Source of the DNA: Streptomyces sp. NRRL F-5135
GTDB lineage: Bacteria > Actinomycetota > Actinomycetes > Streptomycetales > Streptomycetaceae
Direction: 5' to 3'
DNA length: 64,000 nt
Assembly (NCBI RefSeq): GCF_000719775.1
Contig: NZ_JOHR01000006.1
Coordinates: forward strand, 62,001 to 126,000
Within the stretch, counting starts at the first letter, position 1; each line of letters starts with the position of its first letter. The notes beneath the pieces were generated by a model that saw only the letters and a program-made list of their open reading frames with translations, was not told the origin of the DNA and did no database searches. Shown one piece after another: positions 26,239-35,838 of the stretch. The position numbers and the translations under genes are program-made.

Positions 26239-28367
26239 CAGGTCCCCACCTCACTCAGTTCCGCCGCGGGGAGCAGCCCGCACATGGCGAAGATCGACAA
26301 AAGGGGTGCGAGGACCCGCCGTGGCCGGACGCCGTGCGGGAAGGTCCCGCCGCGTTCCTGCGCGCCGGTCGCCGCCACGAAGTGCAGGGTGCAGCGCGCG
26401 CAGTCGTCGAACGGCTTCAGCCAGGCGGGGCTGCCGTGGTGCGCGGCGAAGGCGTACACGTCACGGCTCTCCGCGCGGAAGGTCTCCTCGTCGAGCGACA
26501 CCGGCAGGGCCCGGCCCAGCCACCGGTCGACCACCGGGTCGAAGCGGACGAGATCGCTCTTGTTGAGCGCGACGGCCGCCGGGGCGGCGATGTACGGGCC
26601 GGTGCGCGGGACCCGGTTGAGGACGGTGGTGAACGCCTCGTCGCCCAGGTCCCGTTGCTGGAGCCGGGTCCGCGCGCGCACCGGGTCGAGCGTCCGCAGC
26701 CGCAGCGCCCGCAGCGGGTCGAGCACGAAGACGAACGCGCCCACGCCCATCAGGAAGCTGGTCACCTCTCCGTTCTGGGCCAGGTCCTCGCCCGCGAGGT
26801 CGAAGAAGACGACCGGCCGGGTCCCGGCCGGTCCCGTGATCAGCAGACCGTCGGTGAAATGGGCGAAGGACGCCTGCCCGGTCCGCTCCAGCACCTTGCC
26901 CCGGTGCAGCGGCTGGACCCGGTCCCGCAGGAACTCCCGGTGCGTCTCCGGGTTGAGGGGCAGGCTCTTGAGGCCGTACGGCTCCAGCGCGCCCTGTTCG
27001 ATCTCGCCGAGCATGGCCGCGAGGAGGTGGCTCTTGCCCGCGGCCGAGCTGCCGACGAGCGCGATGGTGAGCGGTTCGCCGTTGGTGAGGTACGGCACGG
27101 GGAGGTAGTGCGGCGCGGCCGCCGGCGCGTGCGGGCAGGTCTGGTACGCCTGGCGCAGCGCGTCCTGGCGGTGCATGGGGCGCCGCTCCGCGCTCAGGTC
27201 CAGCGGGTTGGCCACCTTCTTGGAGTCGAGGGTGACCAGCCGGCTCTCGTCGTAGGAGACCGGCAGCAGACAGTGCGGGCAGAGGGTGGGCCGCCGGACC
27301 GGGGGCGGGGGTTCGGGGGCCGGCTCAGGGGCGGGCTCGGGCACCGCGGCGGAGGCACCGCCGGTCAGCCAGGAGCGCAGGGAGCGGCGGGGCGGCGGGG
27401 ATTCGTAGGCGGCCTCCGCCCAGTGCTCCTCGGGCTCCTGACCGCGGTTCAGTTCCTGGCGTTTCTTGGCGCGCTGGGCGTCGAACTCGGCGCGGGCCCG
27501 GCTCAGCGGGTCGGCCGAGGACGACGCGGCGGCCAGCGGGTCCGCCACGTTGAGCAGCCGCATCAGGTCCGCCGCCAGGGGCCGCCCGTCGGCGTACGGG
27601 GCGAACGCCCCGCCCTCGTCGAGCGCTGCCAGCCGACGGAACTCGCGGAGGTCCGGCGGCGGGCCCGAGGCCGCCCCCGGCCGCCCGGCCAGCAGGAAGT
27701 AGACGAGCTGGGCGACGGACCACAGATCGTCGCGGGTGTCGGTGGTGCCCACCCCCTCGCGCTGCTCGGGCGAGGCCCAGGGCGCGGTGCCGTAGGCCGC
27801 CCGGGGCTCACCGGTGCGCAGGACGGCGTACGGCTCGGCGAGCCGCACATGGGTCCCGTCCCAGCGGACGGTGTACGGGGTGATCGCCCGGTGGACCAGT
27901 CCCACGTGGTCCAGCAGGCGTACGGCCAGGACGAGTTGGGCGATCACCTGCTGCTGCTCGGCGACGGTGAGCGTCCCCTGGCGCCGGGCGATGGGCTCGC
28001 CGTCCGTCGCCCGGTAGAGGACGAAGGGCTCCGGGGCCTCCAGGTCGAAGCCGACGAGACGGGTGAACACCTCGCCGTACCGCTCCGTCCCGTACCGCCG
28101 CTCCAGCGCGACCCCGGCGCTCACCTGGCGTTCGAACGCCGCGTACGCCGCCGGGTCGCCCTGCGCGTCGGCGGGCAGCCGGTACTGGAGGACGCGCCAC
28201 CCCTCGCCGAGGGTCACCGGGCGGACCAGCAACGGGGCGGGGCCGCCGGGCGCCCGCCGGTCCCCGTGGAGCAGCGCGGCGAAGCGCACGGCTTCGCCGC
28301 CGTGCGTGCTGAACTCCAGCTCCACCTTCTCGGCCCGGGTGTCCGCGCGTTCGTCTCCCGAGGTCAT
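26238..28367 (-). CDS. Pseudokinase - zinc ribbon - GTPase fusion (DO-GTPase-like)
   Basis: A 709-residue protein. Residues ~30-260 have a protein-kinase outline, but the catalytic HRD motif is replaced by HRAITPYTV and DFG by LAEP, while GTAPWASPEQ (activation-segment end) remains: a pseudokinase. A zinc ribbon follows at ~364 (CPHC, then CPH). From ~425 comes a P-loop GTPase: Walker A GSSAAGKS at ~435, switch-like DLAGED, and NKSD near 604, then conserved Cys/His (CARC) near the C-terminus. This architecture fits the double-GTPase 2 class of conflict-system switches. ATG 28367 overlaps the preceding stop by 4 nt, so it is translationally coupled. Confidence 0.8.
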   Translation of the reverse strand: MTSGDERADTRAEKVELEFSTHGGEAVRFAALLHGDRRAPGGPAPLLVRPVTLGEGWRVLQYRLPADAQGDPAAYAAFERQVSAGVALERRYGTERYGEVFTRLVGFDLEAPEPFVLYRATDGEPIARRQGTLTVAEQQQVIAQLVLAVRLLDHVGLVHRAITPYTVRWDGTHVRLAEPYAVLRTGEPRAAYGTAPWASPEQREGVGTTDTRDDLWSVAQLVYFLLAGRPGAASGPPPDLREFRRLAALDEGGAFAPYADGRPLAADLMRLLNVADPLAAASSSADPLSRARAEFDAQRAKKRQELNRGQEPEEHWAEAAYESPPPRRSLRSWLTGGASAAVPEPAPEPAPEPPPPVRRPTLCPHCLLPVSYDESRLVTLDSKKVANPLDLSAERRPMHRQDALRQAYQTCPHAPAAAPHYLPVPYLTNGEPLTIALVGSSAAGKSHLLAAMLGEIEQGALEPYGLKSLPLNPETHREFLRDRVQPLHRGKVLERTGQASFAHFTDGLLITGPAGTRPVVFFDLAGEDLAQNGEVTSFLMGVGAFVFVLDPLRALRLRTLDPVRARTRLQQRDLGDEAFTTVLNRVPRTGPYIAAPAAVALNKSDLVRFDPVVDRWLGRALPVSLDEETFRAESRDVYAFAAHHGSPAWLKPFDDCARCTLHFVAATGAQERGGTFPHGVRPRRVLAPLLSIFAMCGLLPAAELSEVGT

Positions 28368-31300
28368 GACTCCTCCCCCTGCCCCCACCGTTCCCGTCGC
28401 TCCTCCTGCTCCGGTCGCTCCTCGTGCCCCCGTCGCTCCTCCCGCTCCCGTCGTTCCGACTGCTCCCGTTGCTCCCGTTGCTCGCCCCGGACGGTTCTGA
28501 CGATCCCGGACCGCAGCGGCACCAGGCGCAGGACGCCCGCGTGCCGGCCGCCCGGGGTCCAGACCACGTCCTCGCCCGCCGTGTACCAGCCGTCGTACGG
28601 CAGGTCCGCCTCGGTGCCCCGGCGCATGGCCTCGGGCGCGAACCTGACCTGACGTACCGCTGTCGGGTCCTTGGAGAGCATCCGCCGGTGTTCGGCCGCG
28701 CACAAGGGCACGGTCTCGTCGGCGCCCCCGGTGCCACCGTCGGGACCCAGCAGCCGCCCGGCGCGGTCGGCGGACACGCCGAGCAGTTCGGCGGCGCCGG
28801 GCCGCCGGCCCGGCTCGCGCGCGAAGAGCGGCGCGGAGGTTGCGCCGTCGCGCTGGAGCAGCGCGTGTTCCGCGTCCAGCACGTCGGTCATGGGCGCGCG
28901 CAAGGAGGCCCGGCCGGCCTGGGCCGGGTCGGCCTCGACCGCCGCCCAGTGGGCGGCGAGGATGGCGAGGGCGCCGTCGGCGAGATCGCCGTGGAGGGTG
29001 TCCACGAGGGCCGCGCCGCCGTCGCCGCGTTCGCGTTCCAGCCAGGGCGGATCGGCCGCGGGACCGGCGCCGCGGGGGTCCCGGGGCCACGGTCCGCGGG
29101 CACGTCGGGACGGACGTGACCGGCCGGCGGGCCAGGCTCCGTCCTCGTCGGAGACGTCGTACTCCAGCGGGCCGTCGGCCGGTTCGTCGTACGCGTCCCG
29201 GCTCGGCGGCCGGCGCTCCCCGGCCGCGGCGGCGGTCTCCGCACGGCCGTCGTCGGTGGCGCCGCCCCTCAAGTCCCCGCGCGCCCGGTCGTCGTCCCCC
29301 CGGGCGGGCCGTGCCGTCCGGCCCTCGTCGTCCCAGCCGCCGTCCCCTCGTGACCAGTCGGTCCCTTCCGACCAGCCGTCATCACCGTCACCACCGTCGG
29401 CGCCCGGCGGCCAGGCGCCGGCGGGGGCGGCGGCACGGCCGTCACCGGGGCGGTCGGGGCCGGACCGTTCGTACCACCCGTCGTCCCGGTAACCGTCTTC
29501 GTCGTCCTGGGGGCCATCCTGGTAGCCACTCCCGTTACGGTGGCCCCGGTCGTCCCGATGGCTCCCCTCGTCCCGGTAGCCACGGTCGGTCCGGTAGTCA
29601 CGGTGGTCGTAGTCACCCCGACCGTCCCGTTCGCCCCGATCACCCCAGTCGTTGCTGTCGTTGCTGTCGTCCCGATGGTCCCGGTGATCCCGGTGGTCAC
29701 CGTCGTCCCGTGTGGTCCCGGAGCGGGTGACGCTCGCCGACCAGCCGTCGTCCGCCGCGCTGTCACCCCAGTTGTCCCAGCTCCAGGGCTCGGCGCCGGC
29801 CTGTCCGCCCGCGCCCGTCGCCGTGTCCGTGACGGTTGCCGGGGCCGCCGTCCAGCCGGCCGGTTCCGCGCGGGTGCCACCGGTGATCCGGTCCTCCGCC
29901 GTCCCGGCCAGGTCCCGTACGAGCCTGGCGACCGCGCGCGCCCCGTCCGAACAGTGGTACCGGGCATCCGCGAACAGCCAGTCGTGGACGACCGTCCGGG
30001 CCAGCAGGTCGTCGATCTCGGTGAGTGCGCGCGCCGCCCACCGGACGTCCGTACGCGTCCACCACTGGTCGACCGCGGCCGACCAGTCGCGCAGCAGCAG
30101 CGCCCCCAGCCCGGCCACGGCCACCACAAGGGCCGTCGCCCCGGCCCAGACCGGCACCTCGGTCAGCCGGCCGGTCACGGCTCCCGCGGCCCCGCCCGCC
30201 AGCCCGGCGAGCAGCCGGAGGCCCGAAGGGGTGCTGCCGCCGCCGTCCAGCCTGCCGTCGTACGAACGGTTGGGCCTGCGCCGCAGCATGAGCAGCGTCA
30301 GGGCCGCCGCGACGACCCCGACGGCCGGCCCCAGCACCCAGCCGGGCCCCGGCCACAGTCCCGCGAGGAGCGCCAGCAGGAAGACCGGTGCGACCTGGCC
30401 GAACGCCGAGCCGCGCAGCCGGAACGGCACGGGCGAGGCCAGGTCGTCCAGCCGCCCGGGCGGACAGATCTCGTCCAGCCTGGCGAGCCGCGCCGCGCTG
30501 CCCGCCGGGGCGGACAGGTCGGACAGCGCGCCGAGGCGGGCCGCCACGGACCGCAACGGCAGCCCGAACTCGATCAGCCGCTCGGTGTACGTGCGCAGCC
30601 CCGGGCCCACCGCGCCCCGCGACGCCTCGGGGATCTCCGGCAGGTCGATGCCCCGTTTCAGCAGGCGCCCGCGCTGGTCCGGACGGAGCCGGTCGCCGCC
30701 GCCGTCGCTGAGGGCTCCGGCGATCACGTCGCGGTAGCCGCCGAGTTCGTCGGCGAGCCGTTCCAGCCGCTCGGGCAGGTCGACGGGGCGCGCCCGCCGG
30801 CCGGGCAGCCGCCCGAACAGCCCGGAGAGCCCGCGCACCCGCTCGTATCCGTCCTCGGCGTCCTCCAGCGCCCGGCCGCAGGCCCGCTGCCGGGTCTCGG
30901 CCGGCGCGCCCGGCACCAGCCAGGAGCGCCCGGCGAGGCTCCGGGGCATCGTGTGCCCGAGCAGGGGGGCCAGGGCGGCCGGGACCGCGTCGCCCGCGCC
31001 GGGACCCGAGCCCGGGGTGCCCTCGGCGACCAGAGCGGGGGTCGGGATCTCCTGACCGGTCAGCCGCTCCAGGGCCTGGCGCCAGGCACGGGTCCTGGCC
31101 TCCTCCGTCAGATCGTGTTCGAGCACCCGGGCGGCGGGCACGCCCACGCCGTGCAGGACGTCGGCGAGTTCGGTGAGCACGGCGTCGAAGACCAACGGCT
31201 CGCCGAGGAGTTCGAGCAGCGGACGCAGCGCGTCGTCGTCCTCCGGTCCGTCCGTCTCCGCCCCGCGCACCGGGCCGGCGCCCGCGTACGCCTCCGGGAT

Positions 31301-31636
31301 CCACAACACCCCGGCGGTCGGGGGCCGCAGTGCGTGCGGACGGCCCAGGGCGCGCAGGTCCCGGCCGCCGACCGCGAGGCAGAGCACCTGCGCGGGTCCG
31401 TGTTTGTAGAGCCGTTCGTAATGGAGCTGATGGGCCACCAGCCGGGCGGCGTCGTCGAGTACCAGGAAGCGCCGGACGTCGGACGACCTCGCCCGCGCCA
31501 GCGCCTCGGTGACCGGGTCCTCGGCGGTGCGGTCGTGGCCGTGTCCCGAACCACCGTGGGGGTCGTCGTGGGGCACGGCACAGTGGCGCAGGTCGAGGAG
31601 GACGACCCCGGCGGGCGGTCGGCGGTCCCTGCTCAC
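28364..31636 (-). CDS. Multi-pass membrane scaffold of the conflict operon, unknown family
   Basis: A 1090-residue protein I cannot name. GTG at 31636 is chosen because it overlaps the upstream stop by 4 nt like the other cistrons and has GGAGGG before it; an ATG 30 nt upstream would overlap more. Residues ~1-390 are mixed alpha/beta and Leu-rich. Two hydrophobic pairs at ~417-460 and ~474-517 give about four membrane helices. A long disordered Asp/Arg/Gly/His-rich region with repeats of D-H-R-D follows. The last ~260 residues return to a folded look with Trp/Tyr-rich ends (LPYDGWYTAGEDVVWTPGG). Likely the membrane platform of the system. Confidence 0.65.
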   Translation of the reverse strand: MSRDRRPPAGVVLLDLRHCAVPHDDPHGGSGHGHDRTAEDPVTEALARARSSDVRRFLVLDDAARLVAHQLHYERLYKHGPAQVLCLAVGGRDLRALGRPHALRPPTAGVLWIPEAYAGAGPVRGAETDGPEDDDALRPLLELLGEPLVFDAVLTELADVLHGVGVPAARVLEHDLTEEARTRAWRQALERLTGQEIPTPALVAEGTPGSGPGAGDAVPAALAPLLGHTMPRSLAGRSWLVPGAPAETRQRACGRALEDAEDGYERVRGLSGLFGRLPGRRARPVDLPERLERLADELGGYRDVIAGALSDGGGDRLRPDQRGRLLKRGIDLPEIPEASRGAVGPGLRTYTERLIEFGLPLRSVAARLGALSDLSAPAGSAARLARLDEICPPGRLDDLASPVPFRLRGSAFGQVAPVFLLALLAGLWPGPGWVLGPAVGVVAAALTLLMLRRRPNRSYDGRLDGGGSTPSGLRLLAGLAGGAAGAVTGRLTEVPVWAGATALVVAVAGLGALLLRDWSAAVDQWWTRTDVRWAARALTEIDDLLARTVVHDWLFADARYHCSDGARAVARLVRDLAGTAEDRITGGTRAEPAGWTAAPATVTDTATGAGGQAGAEPWSWDNWGDSAADDGWSASVTRSGTTRDDGDHRDHRDHRDDSNDSNDWGDRGERDGRGDYDHRDYRTDRGYRDEGSHRDDRGHRNGSGYQDGPQDDEDGYRDDGWYERSGPDRPGDGRAAAPAGAWPPGADGGDGDDGWSEGTDWSRGDGGWDDEGRTARPARGDDDRARGDLRGGATDDGRAETAAAAGERRPPSRDAYDEPADGPLEYDVSDEDGAWPAGRSRPSRRARGPWPRDPRGAGPAADPPWLERERGDGGAALVDTLHGDLADGALAILAAHWAAVEADPAQAGRASLRAPMTDVLDAEHALLQRDGATSAPLFAREPGRRPGAAELLGVSADRAGRLLGPDGGTGGADETVPLCAAEHRRMLSKDPTAVRQVRFAPEAMRRGTEADLPYDGWYTAGEDVVWTPGGRHAGVLRLVPLRSGIVRTVRGEQREQREQSERREREERRGHEERPEQEERRERWGQGEES

Positions 31637-34600
31637 AGCCCGGTTCCCTCCTGCCCGTTGTCCCACTTCGTGCTGCCGGTGCCGGTACCTCTGCCGCTGC
31701 TGCTGCCGGAGCCGCGGGAGGAGTCCGTACCGGGGTCGCTCTCGCCCCAGTCGTCGACGTCCCAGGGGTCGGCCCCGGCGGGCGACTCCGGCGCCTCCTG
31801 ATGGCCGGCCGCCGCGCGGTCGCCGTGGCGGTCGCGTTGGTCGTGGCCGTCGCGGTCACGATCGCGATCGGCGTATCGATCACGTTCGTCGTAGCGGTCA
31901 CGTTCGTTCACACGGTCGCGGCCGTCGGTTCGGTCCCATCCGTCGGACCGGCCACGCCCGTCGGAACCGTCCCGCCCGTCGTAGTGATCCCGCTCGTCGT
32001 AAGACTCGCGCGCCCCGTGAGACTCCCGGTTCACATACGGCTCGCGCTCCTCCCGTACCTCGCGAGACCCGTACCGCTCACGCGTCTCCCGGTTCGTGTA
32101 CGGCTCACGCGCGTCGTCGTAGCGGTCCGGCGACTCGTGCGCGTCGCGCCCCCCGTAGGCATCAGGCCCCTCGTACGTATCCCGGTCCCCGTACGCGTCC
32201 CGACCCTCGTACGCGTCCCGACCCTCGTACGCGTCCCGACCCTCGTAGGCGTCCCGACCCTCGTAGGCGTCCCTCGGCGGCGACGGTTCACGCCTGTCCC
32301 GACGGTCACGCGGCTCACGTGGGGGGCGCGACGCCTTGCGTTCACGGGGCTCGTAGGAGTCATACGACTCGTACGGCTCGTACGGCTCGTACGGCTCGTA
32401 CGGCTCTTCCGTCCCGTACGAGTCCCACGCTCCGTCCGCCGTGTCCGCCCCCTCCGCCCTTCGTGACTCCCGCACCCCACGCGGCTCCCGCTCCCCGTAC
32501 CGCTCGCCAGGCTCACCGCGCCGGGGTGCCGGGCCCCTCCGCGGGGCCTGCGGGTCCGACGGCGAGGGCCGTCCGGCCGCCCCGCGCCGGCCGTTGCCAC
32601 GGGGCGGCGGCGGCACGGCGGAACCGCCGTGTGCCAGCCGCTGGTCCAGGGCCCTGAGCGTCGGCCGGGTGGGCCGGGAGGCGCCCGGGAAGCGCAGGTC
32701 GAGCGCCCCCTCGAAGGTCTTCTCCCAGAAGTCCCGCAGCGGCAGCAGCCACTCCTCGTCCTCCGCGGTGAACCGTCCCGTCAGCTCGTCCAGCAGCCGC
32801 CGCTGACGCGGCGCCACCTCGTGCACGAGCTTGCGGAACAGCGGCGCCGGCGCCACGGGGGTGGTGGTGAGCCCGGCGGGCTGCGCCCGCATCAGCCGGT
32901 CGCAGAAGTCCTCGATGATCTGGCCCTCGACCTCCAGCAGCGCCCACTTCTCGTAGGCGCGCAGCAGGCCGGCCCAGCTGGAGACGTGTCCGTCGAAGGT
33001 CTCCAGGTGCAGGGTCATGGTGGCGGAGTCGCCGTCCTGGAGCCGGATCCGGATCCGGTCGGGCGAGGCGGGGTCCCCCTCCACGTCGACCCGGCCGTTC
33101 CACATCGCGCACAGGACGCGGTGCAGGATGCGCCGCCGGTCGTCCTCCGTGCTGGCCAGCCAGTCGTCCCGGTATCCCAGCCGCTGCCGCCAGTGCAGGA
33201 AGTCGTCGCCGCCGGACGCGTCGCGCGCCTCGGACCACTGGCGCAGCGCGTGCCGGACCTCGGAGACGTCGGTGAGGCTCATCCCGCTGCGGAACAGCAC
33301 GACCGTGATGGCCTCCGCCTCCACGGCGCGGAACTCCGGTGTGATGCCCGGGTCGCGGGGCAGGTTCAGCTCCTGCTCCAGGTACCGGGCGGCGCGGGCG
33401 TCCGCCTCGCTCTGGGGGTGCACGATCAGCACCTTCAGCGGGCCGCTGCCGTCCGGGGTGAACCCGACGGGCAGCAGGCCGGCGAGCTGGGAGCGGAACT
33501 GTTCCAGCCACCGGCCGTCGACCGTCGCCTCCGCCTCCTCGTCCCCGGCCGCGGCCCGCAGCAGGACACCGAGGGACGGCAGCAGCGGCCGGTCGTCCAG
33601 CACGCTCGCCTCGCCGAACAGCGCCTTCACCCGCCGCTCGACCACCTGCTTGATCTCCTTGACCGCCGCGCGCGGGGAGCGGCGCACGGCGTCCAGCGCC
33701 CGCTGCCAGTCCTCCGGTGTGATCAGCCGCGCCAGCAGCCCGGCGGCGCTCGGGTTGTCCGACAGGCTCTCGTGCTGGGCGAGCCGGTCGAAGACGTCGT
33801 CGTAGAAGGCCCGGAGGTTGTTCTGCGGGGGCAGCAGGTACGACACGCCCGTGCGGTCGTCGCGGTAGAGCTCCTTGCGCCGCTCGGCGAACAGCTTGCG
33901 CTCGCTCTCCTCGTGCGCGCGCAGCGCCCGTACCAGCTCGCCCACCTCCTTCAGGGCGCGCACCAGCGGGGGCCGCCACCGGGACTCGTGGTCCTTCCAG
34001 GCCCGGTGCCACTGCCGGTTGGCACGCCAGACGTACCACGCGTCCTGCTCGTCCAGCGCGTCCTGTACGTCCGGGTCGCCCCAGCGCGCGGGGACCATGC
34101 CGGCCGCGCTGCGCCTGATCCGGGGGATCGGCGGCGCGGAGGGTTCGACGCCGGGGGGCCGTTCCGGGTCGTTCTTGCGGTTCTCCAGCATCCCGGCGAA
34201 GCCCACCTCGGCGGCCCGCTGCGGATGGCCCGGCAGCCCGGAGAGCACCCGCTCCAGCCGGAACGGGCCCAGCAGGGCGAGCAGTTCACGGGCCCCGCTG
34301 CCGGGCTTGAAGTCCTCCACCAGGCGCGGGATCTCCCGGTCCAGCTCGCGGTCGAGACGGCCGATGCCGTCCTCCATGTCACCGATCCGGTCGCGCAGCG
34401 CCTGGCTGATGGCCTTGCCGCCCTTGGGCAGCGGGTCGGGCGGCGCCACCTCGGGCGCCTCCCGTGTCCACAGCCGTCCGATGCCGGAGCGGTCGAACAT
34501 CTCCCGGACCAGGTGGGTGCCGTCGTCGTCGGCGCGCCGGGCGTCCTCGGCCATCCCCCGTACGGCCTGGGCCAGCAGCCGCCCGGCGACGATCTCGGCG

Positions 34601-35754
34601 AGGTCGTCCACGGGAACGGTCAGGGAGGCGGCGAGGCTGGTGGACATCCCCCGGTAGCCGATGCCGGACCGGGAGGGCGTGGAGCGTTCCACGCTCTTGT
34701 TGACGAAGCTGGCGGCGAAGGACTGGTGGTCCCCCTCGGTGCGGCCCTGGGTGTTCTCGTCGCCCAGTTCCGTGCCGATGAGCGACATCACCATGGCGGT
34801 GATGGACCGGCGCAGGTCCTCCGGCCGGATGCCGGAGGGCCGGCTGAAGAGGAAGGCGGTCTGCACCGTGGAGGGGCGCAGCACCACCTCGCCCTGGACC
34901 GGGTAGCGCACGCCGAGCGAGCCCCGCTGCTCCACGTCGCCGAAGTCGGACTGCGCGTCGGGCACGTTCTGGTCGTCGACCAGCCGGGACAGGTCCACCA
35001 GGGCCCGCGCCGAGTTGAGCTCGGCCTCCCGGCCGCCGCCCGCCTCGGGCGGGAACGCCGAGGGCATCACGACCAGCGGGTAGATCTTCAGTCCCGGCAC
35101 CTTGGCGGTGCGGAACTCGTGCCCGATGAGGTGGATGAAGTCGTAGAAGATGCCCGCGCCCGTGCCGCCCGCCACGGAGAACGCCACGAACACGTCGCAG
35201 CCGCGGATCTGCCGGCCGCCCATCTCCCGCAGGTCACCGGCCGCGTTGGCGATCGTGCCGATGGCGGCGCGCAGTTGGCGCAGCACCGGCTCCAGGCCGT
35301 TCCGCAACGTGCCGAACAGCGCCGCCCTGCCCACGGTGGGCAGCTGGCCGGCGCCGTTGTGCAGGGGTGCCACCCGGGGCTGTCTGTCCTGCGGGGGCAG
35401 CCAGTCGTGCGTCTCGTCGTGCAGCGCGACCCGGAGCATCCGGGTCACCTCGGGCGAACTGTCGTAGTGGGCGGGCAGCAGGTCGTGGACGGCCCGTGCG
35501 GTACGGGCGTACGCGGCGGCCTCGGTGCCCTTGGCGGACAGGTGCGGCAGGCGGGTCAGCTCGGCCTCGCTGAAGTCGGCGTACACGAACTGGAGGCAGT
35601 CCGGGAGCTGGAACGGCGCGCGCCGGCCGTCGGACGCCAGTTTCGTACCGTCGGGACCGCACAGCTCGCGGCGCAGGCCCCGCTCCAGCTCGGCACCGAT
35701 CTTGCCGCCGGTGCCGCCCAGGCCGACGAAGAGCATGGGCTGATAGATCTTCAT
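31633..35754 (-). CDS. Tubulin-like protein (Tubulin_2 family) with a repetitive tail
   Basis: A 1373-residue protein. The start (MLFVGLGGTGGKIGAELERGL) is a Rossmann-like nucleotide site, and FSVAGGTGAGIFYDFIHLIG near residue 195 corresponds to the tubulin/FtsZ GGTG loop. This is the tubulin-like family found in GTPase conflict operons, much longer than FtsZ. Residues to ~1040 are folded; the rest is a charged tail with DAYEGR and EPY tandem repeats and many Arg/Asp/Tyr residues. It might polymerise or scaffold a signalling assembly at the membrane. GGGAG sits 6 nt before ATG 35754, after an 84-nt gap containing a hairpin, so this gene begins the second half of the operon. Confidence 0.8.
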   Translation of the reverse strand: MKIYQPMLFVGLGGTGGKIGAELERGLRRELCGPDGTKLASDGRRAPFQLPDCLQFVYADFSEAELTRLPHLSAKGTEAAAYARTARAVHDLLPAHYDSSPEVTRMLRVALHDETHDWLPPQDRQPRVAPLHNGAGQLPTVGRAALFGTLRNGLEPVLRQLRAAIGTIANAAGDLREMGGRQIRGCDVFVAFSVAGGTGAGIFYDFIHLIGHEFRTAKVPGLKIYPLVVMPSAFPPEAGGGREAELNSARALVDLSRLVDDQNVPDAQSDFGDVEQRGSLGVRYPVQGEVVLRPSTVQTAFLFSRPSGIRPEDLRRSITAMVMSLIGTELGDENTQGRTEGDHQSFAASFVNKSVERSTPSRSGIGYRGMSTSLAASLTVPVDDLAEIVAGRLLAQAVRGMAEDARRADDDGTHLVREMFDRSGIGRLWTREAPEVAPPDPLPKGGKAISQALRDRIGDMEDGIGRLDRELDREIPRLVEDFKPGSGARELLALLGPFRLERVLSGLPGHPQRAAEVGFAGMLENRKNDPERPPGVEPSAPPIPRIRRSAAGMVPARWGDPDVQDALDEQDAWYVWRANRQWHRAWKDHESRWRPPLVRALKEVGELVRALRAHEESERKLFAERRKELYRDDRTGVSYLLPPQNNLRAFYDDVFDRLAQHESLSDNPSAAGLLARLITPEDWQRALDAVRRSPRAAVKEIKQVVERRVKALFGEASVLDDRPLLPSLGVLLRAAAGDEEAEATVDGRWLEQFRSQLAGLLPVGFTPDGSGPLKVLIVHPQSEADARAARYLEQELNLPRDPGITPEFRAVEAEAITVVLFRSGMSLTDVSEVRHALRQWSEARDASGGDDFLHWRQRLGYRDDWLASTEDDRRRILHRVLCAMWNGRVDVEGDPASPDRIRIRLQDGDSATMTLHLETFDGHVSSWAGLLRAYEKWALLEVEGQIIEDFCDRLMRAQPAGLTTTPVAPAPLFRKLVHEVAPRQRRLLDELTGRFTAEDEEWLLPLRDFWEKTFEGALDLRFPGASRPTRPTLRALDQRLAHGGSAVPPPPRGNGRRGAAGRPSPSDPQAPRRGPAPRRGEPGERYGEREPRGVRESRRAEGADTADGAWDSYGTEEPYEPYEPYEPYESYDSYEPRERKASRPPREPRDRRDRREPSPPRDAYEGRDAYEGRDAYEGRDAYEGRDAYGDRDTYEGPDAYGGRDAHESPDRYDDAREPYTNRETRERYGSREVREEREPYVNRESHGARESYDERDHYDGRDGSDGRGRSDGWDRTDGRDRVNERDRYDERDRYADRDRDRDGHDQRDRHGDRAAAGHQEAPESPAGADPWDVDDWGESDPGTDSSRGSGSSSGRGTGTGSTKWDNGQEGTGL
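32185..32273. repeat. 18-bp tandem repeat coding DAYEGR
   Basis: About five near-identical 18-bp units (core GTACGCGTCCCGACCCTC on the plus strand) encode repeated DAYEGR in the tail of the tubulin-like protein. The last copies carry single changes (GTAGGC for GTACGC). The unit preserves the reading frame, so copy number could vary without disrupting the gene. Confidence 0.85.
32366..32408. repeat. 9-bp tandem repeat coding EPY
   Basis: Four to five copies of a 9-bp unit (GTACGGCTC on the plus strand) encode EPYEPYEPYEPY in the same protein tail, about 95 bp from the 18-bp array. Confidence 0.8.
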
Positions 35755-35767
35755 GTCGTCTCCCGTA

Positions 35768-35796
35768 GGGCCGCCGCCGTGTCCCGGCGGCGGCCC
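35768..35796 (-). promoter_or_regulatory. Intercistronic hairpin before the tubulin-like gene
   Basis: GGGCCGCCGCCG (35768-35779) pairs perfectly with CGGCGGCGGCCC (35785-35796) around a 5-nt loop. It lies in the only sizeable gap inside the coupled part of the operon, just upstream of the ribosome site of the tubulin-like gene. Three short CTCAGAA-like repeats flank it (35803-35828). It may tune expression between the two halves. Confidence 0.55.
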
Positions 35797-35838
35797 GTCG
35801 TCACTCAGAACTCAGAACTCGGAACTCGGTCGCCGCGC

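Noticed and set aside
24052..27108. A 1018-codon plus-strand frame
   Set aside because: It is antisense to GAP1 and GTPase genes. The many Arg/Pro repeats come from the complementary low-complexity coding strand.
32185..32273. Direct repeats resembling a CRISPR array
   Set aside because: The units are 18 bp, contiguous with no spacers, and lie inside a coding frame (DAYEGR).
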